Shown here piece after piece: positions 36,722 through 42,687 of a DNA stretch of 42,687 nucleotides. The notes beneath the pieces were generated by a model. The model saw nothing but the letters and a program-made list of their open reading frames with translations, was not told the DNA's origin and did no database searches. The stretch spans positions 1-42,687 of the forward strand of contig NZ_FOWN01000025.1 of the NCBI RefSeq assembly GCF_900115465.1, given 5' to 3'. The position numbers were made by a program, and so were the translations under genes. The DNA comes from Halolactibacillus alkaliphilus (GTDB taxonomy: Bacteria; Bacillota; Bacilli; Bacillales; Amphibacillaceae). Within the stretch, counting starts at the first letter, position 1, and each line of letters starts with the position of its first letter.

Positions 36722-38140
36722 ATGACAGATATCATTATGTACCTTTCGGCCATCGTTTCTGTTGCTTTAGTCATTTTTATGCTTGCGAAAAAAATGGATA
36801 TTAAAATTACCTTGTTCTTCATGGGAATCCTTTTAATGATCATCGCTATGCTTTTAGGTAAAGACATTGTCGGTATTGAAGACGGAACAGGCTTTAAATG
36901 GATTGATCCTATTTTAGCGGTTGTGGAATCATTTAAATCAACGCTTACAAGAGCTGGATTTATTATTTTAATGTTAGGTGGTTATGCTGCCTACATGTCG
37001 CACATTAAAGCAAATGATGTGACGGTAAGTGTTCTTACTAAACCGTTAGGCAAAATTAAAAACGTTTACATTTTAGTGCCGGTTGTTTTTCTAATTGGTA
37101 ACTTGCTTTCACTCGTTATTCCGAGTGCGTCAAATTTAGCGATTATTTTACTTGCGACACTTTACCCTATTTTACGTGCGGCGAAAATGCCAACATTAAC
37201 AATTGGTGCATTAATCGCAACAGCTGCAACAATTATCCCTACACCGTTAGGTGGAGATAATGTTGCTGTTGCCAATGAATTAGCAACATATGCAGATTTT
37301 AGTGGTTTAACAGTAACAGAATATGTACTAAAGTATCATGCCATTGTCTCAATTCCTACATTACTGTTAATTGCTGTCGTTCATTATTTCTGGCAAAAAC
37401 ACTTAGATATGAAAGAGCTTAATAAAGTAACGGAAACAGACGATGTTGAGATTAAAGAAGTAGCGGCTATTGAAGGTGGTAAGCTATATAAAACAGTTTA
37501 TGCACTTCTGCCAGTACTACCGATCATCTTGTTAATTACCGTCTTTGTTTTAGATGTCACAGCGAATATCCAACTTGCGCTGAGCGTTGAAATCGCAACG
37601 ATTATTTCACTGATTGCAGCTATTTTATGTGAAATGATCCGCGTGCGTAAAATTAAGCCTGTACTTGATGGCACAGAAAAGTTCTTTACAGGTATGGGTG
37701 GCGCGATGCCAATTGTGGCCTTGCTTGTAGCGGCGTCTGTCTTTGTTCAAGGTTTACAATCTATCGGTTTAATCGAAGCACTTCAATCAGCGATGCTTGG
37801 TGCTGATGGTGCGGGTCAAGGTTTTGTCTTACCACTAATTCTTGTTGCTTTAACAGCGCTTATCGTTATTATTAGTGGTAGTGGTGTCGCCCTGTTTTAT
37901 GCGATGGTACCTCTCATGGTCCCACTTGCAGACGCTGCTGGAATTAACCCAATTGCGATTACTGTCCCGATGGGCTTAGCAGGTAACTTATTACGTGCGG
38001 TATCACCTGTTGCTGCTGTCATCATGATTATTTCTGGTTCATTAAAAGTAACGCCACTCGCGATTGTTAAAAGAACAGCTGTCCCAATGTTAAGTGGTGT
38101 TGTGTTTATGTTTATTCTCTCGATGATCTTCTTCTTATAA
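36722..38140 (+). CDS. DcuC-family membrane carrier, candidate nucleoside transporter
   Basis: A 472-residue protein with about twelve membrane segments and the family pattern of two repeats, with IPSASNLAIILLATLYP and TPLGGDNVAVANELA in the first half and ISGSGVALFYAMVPLMVPLA with LAGNLLRAVSPVAAVIMI in the second. The DcuC family is known for anaerobic C4-dicarboxylate exchange, but many members have unknown substrates. This one is the last gene of an operon with nucleoside hydrolase, ribokinase and an RbsR-like repressor, and no other transporter is present, so nucleoside uptake is the simplest inference. ATG 36722 follows ATGGAGTG. Confidence 0.85.
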   Translation: MTDIIMYLSAIVSVALVIFMLAKKMDIKITLFFMGILLMIIAMLLGKDIVGIEDGTGFKWIDPILAVVESFKSTLTRAGFIILMLGGYAAYMSHIKANDVTVSVLTKPLGKIKNVYILVPVVFLIGNLLSLVIPSASNLAIILLATLYPILRAAKMPTLTIGALIATAATIIPTPLGGDNVAVANELATYADFSGLTVTEYVLKYHAIVSIPTLLLIAVVHYFWQKHLDMKELNKVTETDDVEIKEVAAIEGGKLYKTVYALLPVLPIILLITVFVLDVTANIQLALSVEIATIISLIAAILCEMIRVRKIKPVLDGTEKFFTGMGGAMPIVALLVAASVFVQGLQSIGLIEALQSAMLGADGAGQGFVLPLILVALTALIVIISGSGVALFYAMVPLMVPLADAAGINPIAITVPMGLAGNLLRAVSPVAAVIMIISGSLKVTPLAIVKRTAVPMLSGVVFMFILSMIFFL

Positions 38141-38171
38141 GTAAGATATAAAGAAGCAGACCTTTAAAATG

Positions 38172-38212
38172 AAAATGGTTTTAAGTAGATATTTTTACTT
38201 AAGACCATTTTT
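38172..38212 (+). terminator. Rho-independent terminator after the nucleoside operon
   Basis: AAAATGGTTTTAAGTA (38172-38187) pairs with TACTTAAGACCATTTT (38196-38211), one mismatch or wobble, followed by T residues. Confidence 0.9.
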
Positions 38213-38293
38213 CAATTTAATGATTTCTAAAAGTCAATCAGTGACAGTCTCTTACTGGATGGCCCTTTTTATGTGACAAAGTCTAGACAAGCT

Positions 38294-38322
38294 TTGACGT
38301 GACACGTGACCTGTTATATAAT
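38294..38322 (+). promoter_or_regulatory. prfA promoter
   Basis: TTGACG (38294-38299), 17-base spacer, TATAAT (38317-38322), about 50 bases before prfA. Confidence 0.85.
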
Positions 38323-38371
38323 AAAGGGTAGACTTAAAGTCAGTGACTTAAATAAGATGGGGTGAATCACC

Positions 38372-39442
38372 GTGTTAGATAAATTACAAGCATTAGAAGC
38401 ACGCTATGAAAAATTAAATGAACTATTAAGTGATCCAGATATTATTTCGGATATGAATAAACTGCGAGAATATTCTAAAGAGCAGTCAGACTTATCGGAT
38501 ATTGTCGCAACATACCGCGAGTATAAAGATGTCAGTGATCAATTGGCAGATGCCAAAGACATGTTGGAAAGTGAATCAGATCAAGACATGCGTGAAATGG
38601 TTCAGATGGAGATTGATGAATTAGCGCCACAAATTCCGCTTTTTGAGGAAAAACTTAAAGTGCTGATGTTGCCAAAAGATCCAAATGATGATAAGAACGT
38701 TATTATGGAAATTCGCGGGGCAGCTGGTGGTGATGAGGCTGCGTTATTTGCGGGTGACTTATTTAGAATGTACAGCCGTTTCGCAGAAGCGCAAGGCTGG
38801 AAAGTCGATGTGATGGAAAGTAGCTTAAATGGTGTGGGTGGTTATAAAGAGGTTATTATGATGATTAATGGTCGTGGGGCCTATTCTAAATTAAAGTTTG
38901 AAAACGGTGCTCACCGCGTGCAACGTGTACCTGAAACAGAATCAGGTGGCCGGATTCATACATCAACCGCCACTGTTGTTGCGCTCCCTGAAGCAGAAGA
39001 AGTTGAAGTCGACATTCACGAAAAAGATATTCGTGTCGATACATTCACCTCAAGTGGACCAGGTGGACAAAGTGTTAATACGACCATGTCAGCTGTTCGA
39101 TTAACGCACGAACCAACAGGTATTGTTGTATCGATGCAAGATGAAAAATCACAGATTAAGAACAAAGAAAAAGCGATGAAAATCCTGCGTGCCCGTGTGT
39201 ATGATAAGTTTCAACAAGAAGCGCAAGCTGAATATGATTCAACGCGTAAATCAGCGGTAGGAACAGGAGACCGTTCTGAGCGTATTAGAACCTATAACTT
39301 CCCGCAAAACAGGGTAACGGATCACCGTATTGGTTTAACGATTCAAAAGCTTGATCAAATTCTTGAAGGTAAGCTGGACGAATTTGTTGATGCGTTAGTT
39401 ATGGAAGAACAAACGAGCAAGATGGAACAGCTAGGTGATTAA
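38372..39442 (+). CDS. prfA: Peptide chain release factor 1
   Basis: A 356-residue RF1 that terminates translation at UAA and UAG. The catalytic GGQ is at about residues 231-233 in [20 protein letters not shown]; the stop-codon recognition region lies in the preceding domain. GTG start after GGGGTG. prmC follows after a single base, so the methyltransferase that modifies this GGQ glutamine is co-translated. Confidence 0.97.
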   Translation: MLDKLQALEARYEKLNELLSDPDIISDMNKLREYSKEQSDLSDIVATYREYKDVSDQLADAKDMLESESDQDMREMVQMEIDELAPQIPLFEEKLKVLMLPKDPNDDKNVIMEIRGAAGGDEAALFAGDLFRMYSRFAEAQGWKVDVMESSLNGVGGYKEVIMMINGRGAYSKLKFENGAHRVQRVPETESGGRIHTSTATVVALPEAEEVEVDIHEKDIRVDTFTSSGPGGQSVNTTMSAVRLTHEPTGIVVSMQDEKSQIKNKEKAMKILRARVYDKFQQEAQAEYDSTRKSAVGTGDRSERIRTYNFPQNRVTDHRIGLTIQKLDQILEGKLDEFVDALVMEEQTSKMEQLGD

Positions 39443-39443
39443 G

Positions 39444-40301
39444 ATGAAACAGACAATTCAAGAAGCCCTTCACTGGGCTTCTCTTTTTTTAAAAGAACAT
39501 GGTCGAGAAGAAAAAGTGGCGGAAATTATTTTGATGGACCTCTTAGCTGTCTCGCGCCTTGAATTTTTAATGCGCCTTCCTGAAGAACTTTCTGTTTCTG
39601 ATGGGACGCGCTTTAAAGATCTGATTCAGACACATGCGACTACGGGTGTCCCGGTTCAACATTTAACTGGGAAAGAAACATTTTACGAACGATCATTTAA
39701 CGTAACGAAAGATACGTTGGTGCCACGTCAAGAAACAGAGGAACTTGTTTACTATTTATTGGAAAAATTAGCGAAGCGTCCAGAGCTAACAGATGTGGTT
39801 GATGTCGGGACGGGTACTGGTATTTTGGCCATTACGTTAGCTTTAGAGAATGACGCTTTGAATTTAACAGCTGTTGATATTTCAGAGGCGGCGCTTGCGG
39901 TTGCCGCAATGAACGCAAAGAAGCTTCAAGCAGACGTGGCTTTTTGTCACAGTGACTTTCTTCAAGCGTTAAAAGAGGAAAATCACCAAGTGGATGTGAT
40001 TGTTTCTAATCCCCCATATATTCCATATAGTGACTTAGAAAAGCTTCAAGATACGGTGAAAAACTTTGATCCGCATTTAGCGCTCTTTAGTGAAGAAGAT
40101 GGATTATATAGTTACCGCCAGATCATTACCCAAGCAAAAGACGTCTTAAGGCCTCACGGCCTGCTTGCCTTTGAAATTGGCTACAATCAAGCGCGTGCTG
40201 TTACGGCCTTGATTAAGGAAGCCTTTCCTCATGCGGTTATTGAAACGAAACAAGATATGTTTGGTAAAGACCGGATGGTCTTTGCGGACGTCTGTGTTTA
40301 A
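39444..40301 (+). CDS. prmC: Release factor glutamine methyltransferase
   Basis: A 285-residue SAM-dependent enzyme that N5-methylates the glutamine of the GGQ motif in RF1 and RF2. SAM motif DVGTGTGILAITLALE, and the substrate-binding NPPY at about residues 189-192 (SNPPYIPYSD). ATG 39444 follows AGGTGA at the prfA end; GTG 39435 is in frame but overlaps that ribosome site. The prfA-prmC-spoIIR order is conserved in Bacilli. Confidence 0.95.
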   Translation: MKQTIQEALHWASLFLKEHGREEKVAEIILMDLLAVSRLEFLMRLPEELSVSDGTRFKDLIQTHATTGVPVQHLTGKETFYERSFNVTKDTLVPRQETEELVYYLLEKLAKRPELTDVVDVGTGTGILAITLALENDALNLTAVDISEAALAVAAMNAKKLQADVAFCHSDFLQALKEENHQVDVIVSNPPYIPYSDLEKLQDTVKNFDPHLALFSEEDGLYSYRQIITQAKDVLRPHGLLAFEIGYNQARAVTALIKEAFPHAVIETKQDMFGKDRMVFADVCV

Positions 40302-40315
40302 ACTTCAATGCCTTT

Positions 40316-40358
40316 GGTCATACTGCGACTATAAATGATTATAGGAGCGTGTATGACC
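40316..40358 (+). repeat. Inverted repeat spanning the spoIIR ribosome site
   Basis: GGTCATAC (40316-40323) and GTATGACC (40351-40358) are perfect 8-base complements; the loop holds AGGAG and the 3' arm holds the ATG of spoIIR. It could lower spoIIR translation in read-through mRNA from prmC. Eight pairs with a 27-base loop may be chance. Confidence 0.35.
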
Positions 40359-41066
40359 ATGAAAAAACAATCTTTAGCTATAATGCATGATAAAAATAAG
40401 AATAGAAAGCGTCAGCGCGCTTTAAATATAGGCATGGTGCTCTTAGTCGTTCTTCTTATGCTTGGTCAATTGGGTATACCAAATAAGGACAACGTATTAA
40501 GTTATGATGTGAAAATACCAGAACAAGCCATTCGATTAAGAATTCTCGCGCACAGTGACGCTGATTTAGACCAACAAATAAAGCACGTGGTTAGAGATGA
40601 GATCTCTTTATATGTGTCTGGATTAGTCGAAGGCATTGAGACGATTGACCAAGCAAGGGACACAGTCAGGGCTCACGTGTCGTCTATTGAAAATAAAATC
40701 AACAGCCTGTTAGAAGAAAAAAGTTATCCCCATCAAGCAACCGTGATCTACGGTGAAAATATTTACTTTCCAACAAAAGTATATGAGACACACGTTTACC
40801 CACAGGGAGAGTATGAAGCAGTGTTAATTACGCTTGGTGAAGGTAGGGGGGGAAATTGGTGGTGTGTTTTATTTCCTGCGCTGTGTTATATAGATTTTAA
40901 CGGTGATATGACGGTTGTGCCAGAAGAAAAAGTGGAAGAGCTAGAGAATGAAGAAGAGAATGCGCGTGAGTTAGAAGAAACAGCCCACAATGATCAGCCA
41001 AAACTAGAGCCGCGTTTTTGGCTCGTTGAACAAATCTCCACACTTATACACAAGTTCAGTGGATAA
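40353..41066 (+). CDS. spoIIR: Stage II sporulation protein R
   Basis: A 237-residue forespore signalling protein that is exported into the intermembrane space and triggers SpoIIGA to process pro-sigma-E in the mother cell. A basic N-terminus (about residues 1-22) is followed by one hydrophobic segment (about 25-40), then the conserved RLRILAHSDADLDQQIKHVVRDE and GGNWWCVLFPALCYID. The C-terminus is an acidic tail (EELENEEENARELEE) longer than needed for the core. ATG 40353 is chosen, 5 bases after AGGAG; ATG 40359 is an alternative. Its presence marks a sporulating lineage. Confidence 0.93.
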   Translation: MTMKKQSLAIMHDKNKNRKRQRALNIGMVLLVVLLMLGQLGIPNKDNVLSYDVKIPEQAIRLRILAHSDADLDQQIKHVVRDEISLYVSGLVEGIETIDQARDTVRAHVSSIENKINSLLEEKSYPHQATVIYGENIYFPTKVYETHVYPQGEYEAVLITLGEGRGGNWWCVLFPALCYIDFNGDMTVVPEEKVEELENEEENARELEETAHNDQPKLEPRFWLVEQISTLIHKFSG

Positions 41067-41243
41067 GTGTGTGGGTAACTACGAGATTTATCCATAGTCA
41101 CACTAGAAATAGTGGATAAGCCTGTGTATAATTTAAAAGGTAAGGGTAAAAAGGTTAGATGTGGATAAGTGGATAAATAATGCAAGACTAACTAAATACT
41201 AGATGAAAACGTTGTCCACACTCTGTGGGTAACGTGGGGATAA
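41044..41243. promoter_or_regulatory. DnaA-box cluster between spoIIR and ywlC
   Basis: Three perfect TTATNCACA boxes: 41044-41052 (plus strand), 41123-41131 and 41160-41168 (minus strand). Eight more match at 8 of 9 positions: 41058-41066, 41070-41078, 41088-41096, 41111-41119, 41168-41176, 41212-41220, 41224-41232 and 41235-41243, most on the minus strand. Eleven boxes in 200 bases is far above chance. The first two lie in the spoIIR 3' end. No AT-rich unwinding region or dnaA/dnaN gene is here, so it is not oriC. B. subtilis has a DnaA-box cluster in front of ywlC, to my recollection, which moderates replication initiation by titrating DnaA; the same role is inferred. Confidence 0.85.
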
Positions 41244-41275
41244 GTTGTTTATATTTTTTAAAGTGAGGTGTATAT

Positions 41276-42298
41276 ATGTCAACCGCATTTTTACTCTGGA
41301 ATGATGAGAACATTAAGAAAGCAAGTGAATGGCTAAAGAATGGGGACGTCGTCGCATTCCCGACGGAAACCGTTTATGGATTAGGGGCAGATGCGACGAA
41401 TGAACAAGCGATTCAAAAGATATTTGAGGCAAAGGGGCGACCGAGTGATAATCCCCTCATTGTCCATTTAAGTGATGTTGAACAAATGACGCGTTATGTG
41501 ACGGAGATCACGCCAATGGCTAAACGATTGATTGATGCGTTTATGCCAGGACCATTAACGGTTATTCTTAAAAGTAATGGAAAAATCGCGAAAAATGTCA
41601 CCGCGGGATTAGATACGGTCGGTTTAAGAATTCCTGATCATTTAGCTGCCCGAGAATTAATTAAAGCAGCGGACTTACCAATTGCGGCTCCAAGCGCCAA
41701 TCTTTCTGGTAAACCATCACCAACGAGTGCTGTCCATGTATATCAAGATCTTGAAAATAAGATTACTGCCATTTTAGACGGTGGACCGACAGGGGTAGGC
41801 GTCGAGTCAACCGTCGTTGATTGTACGGGAGACCGAGCGATTATCCTTCGTCCCGGCGGTATTACTAAGCAGGATTTAGAAAGTGTACTTGATGTGCCAG
41901 TAGAAGATGCGACCATCTTTGAAACAAAAGAGACACCTAAATCTCCTGGTATGAAATATACCCATTACGAGCCTGAAGTACCCATGATTTTAATTGAGGG
42001 CAGTGCGGATTACTTTAGAGAAAAAATGACTCAACATGCTTTAGAAGGAAAAAAAGTCGGCCTGTTAGTAAGTGACGAACTTGGGCGACAACTAAAAGCA
42101 GATACCGTCGTAAGCGTTGGTTCAAGAGAAGATATTTCATCGATTGCTAATCAGCTTTATAATGCATTACGTAGTTTTAGAAAGCATGATGTGGATATTA
42201 TTTTAGCTGAAACTTTTACTGAAGAAGGTGTCGGTCAAGCGGTAATGAACCGCATGAGAAAAGCCGCAACCTATATTGATCAAGAACGAGAAGTGTAA
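41276..42298 (+). CDS. ywlC: L-threonylcarbamoyladenylate synthase (Sua5/YwlC type)
   Basis: A 340-residue enzyme that makes threonylcarbamoyl-AMP, the first step of the t6A37 modification of ANN-decoding tRNAs. The YrdC domain (about residues 10-205) has FPTETVYGLGADA, KGRPSDNPLIVHL and APSANLSGKPSPTSA; a linker with SPGMKYTHYEPEVP leads into the C-terminal Sua5 domain (about 235-340), which shorter TsaC proteins lack. Ribosome site GTGAGGTG. The DnaA-box cluster lies in its upstream region and may also influence its transcription. Confidence 0.95.
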   Translation: MSTAFLLWNDENIKKASEWLKNGDVVAFPTETVYGLGADATNEQAIQKIFEAKGRPSDNPLIVHLSDVEQMTRYVTEITPMAKRLIDAFMPGPLTVILKSNGKIAKNVTAGLDTVGLRIPDHLAARELIKAADLPIAAPSANLSGKPSPTSAVHVYQDLENKITAILDGGPTGVGVESTVVDCTGDRAIILRPGGITKQDLESVLDVPVEDATIFETKETPKSPGMKYTHYEPEVPMILIEGSADYFREKMTQHALEGKKVGLLVSDELGRQLKADTVVSVGSREDISSIANQLYNALRSFRKHDVDIILAETFTEEGVGQAVMNRMRKAATYIDQEREV

Positions 42299-42360
42299 AA
42301 GAGTAACTAAAAACTAAGCGATAGCCTGAAAGCATTTTTTTAACGCACTTCCGAAAGAAG

Positions 42361-42444
42361 TCTCCCTCTTCAAGCGTGTGAAGGGCGTAGCCCAACGATA
42401 AGGGGGAGATGAATGTCGGTTGGGCGACAGCCCAAAGGTTTTTT
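42361..42444 (+). repeat. Structured left end of an IS200/IS605 element, with terminator
   Basis: TCTCCCTCTT (42361-42370) can pair with AAGGGGGAGA (42400-42409); GGGC/GCCC (42383-42393) forms an inner hairpin; TTGGGC (42420-42425) and GCCCAA (42430-42435) plus a T-run (42439-42444) make a rho-independent terminator. Subterminal hairpins recognised by TnpA, and a terminator shielding tnpA from read-through, are known in IS200. The exact element boundary is not determined. Confidence 0.5.
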
Positions 42445-42465
42445 ATTTTGTCTTTTTTCTTATTA

Positions 42466-42474
42466 TGGTATAAT
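42466..42474 (+). promoter_or_regulatory. tnpA promoter (extended -10)
   Basis: TGGTATAAT has the TGN extension and a perfect -10 (42469-42474). No good -35 is present, as is tolerated for extended -10 promoters. Confidence 0.6.
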
Positions 42475-42506
42475 CAGTCTTATTAAGTATAAGGATTGAG
42501 ATAACA

Positions 42507-42687
42507 ATGAAATTAGACAGTAACAATCATTCAGTATTTTTGATGCATTACCATCTTGTGTTAGTTGTGAAGTATCGAAGAAAAGTAATAGATGATACGA
42601 TTTCGGATTATGCCAAAGATAAATTTGTGTCATTGAGTGAAAAATATAATATCACATTAGTTGAATGGAACCACGATATTGACCATG
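42507..42687 (+). CDS. tnpA: IS200/IS605-family transposase TnpA (partial, runs off the window)
   Basis: The first 60 codons are visible, starting MKLDSNNHSVFLMHYHLVLV. HYHLVLVVKYRRKVI is the typical opening of Y1 HUH single-strand transposases, and the last visible residues (WNHDIDHV) lead into the HUH motif. The catalytic tyrosine would lie outside the window, as would any tnpB. ATG follows AAGGATTGAG. No stop or frameshift in the visible part, so the element may be intact. Confidence 0.85.
   Translation, partial: MKLDSNNHSVFLMHYHLVLVVKYRRKVIDDTISDYAKDKFVSLSEKYNITLVEWNHDIDH

Noticed and set aside
41044-41243. Repeated GTGGATAA motifs considered as a CRISPR array or iteron plasmid origin
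   Set aside because: The units are irregularly spaced, occur in both orientations, and match the DnaA box; there is no rep gene and the flanking genes are chromosomal backbone.

Overview
The window is AT-rich chromosomal DNA of an endospore-forming, low-GC Gram-positive bacterium of the Bacillaceae type. The evidence is the gene order rpoE, pyrG, spo0F, fba, murA, rho, L31, tdk, prfA, prmC, spoIIR, ywlC, which follows the Bacillus subtilis chromosome, together with strong AGGAGG-type ribosome sites, frequent TTG and GTG starts, cre-like boxes, and spo0F and spoIIR themselves. Genus is not decided by the sequence; an Amphibacillus-like relative is only a guess.

Region by region: (1) 1-2.64 kb holds two decayed ISL3-type transposases. 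(2) 2.9-13.7 kb is a co-directional catabolic operon. A PRD regulator precedes a galactitol-type PTS (IIA, two nearly identical IIB copies, IIC), two zinc polyol-phosphate dehydrogenases, DeoC, RpiB, an unannotated 52-residue membrane peptide, ribulose-phosphate epimerase and transketolase. The set fits import of a pentitol as its phosphate and its delivery into the pentose phosphate pathway. (3) 13.87-14.99 kb is a decayed IS1182-like transposase, so the catabolic block has IS debris on both sides. (4) 15.1-20.1 kb is conserved backbone: a P-loop kinase-like gene, rpoE, pyrG with a CTP-sensing attenuator, spo0F, fba. (5) 20.2-28.2 kb is an insertion in that backbone: a YesMN/HptSR-like two-component system, a lipoprotein and an AfuABC/FbpABC-type ABC importer with a fused permease, an unknown gene and an Ntn-hydrolase. 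(6) 28.4-32.7 kb: murA, rho, rpmE2, tdk. (7) 33.3-38.2 kb is a nucleoside/ribose operon: LacI-type regulator with three direct operator copies, ribokinase, GNAT, nucleoside hydrolase and a DcuC-family carrier. (8) 38.3-42.3 kb: prfA, prmC, spoIIR, a dense DnaA-box cluster, and ywlC (tsaC). (9) From 42.36 kb an IS200/IS605 element starts and its tnpA runs off the window.

The accessory loci share one theme. Pentitols, probably sugar phosphates, and nucleosides are all fed into pentose and hexose phosphate metabolism, with CcpA-type boxes in front of the PTS locus, the ABC importer and fba. The observations most worth following are the DnaA-box cluster before ywlC, the duplicated IIB and small membrane peptide of the pentitol operon, the Hpt/Afu-like sensing and uptake locus, the DcuC-type carrier placed with nucleoside hydrolase, and hairpins that cover the ribosome sites of two of the IS transposases.
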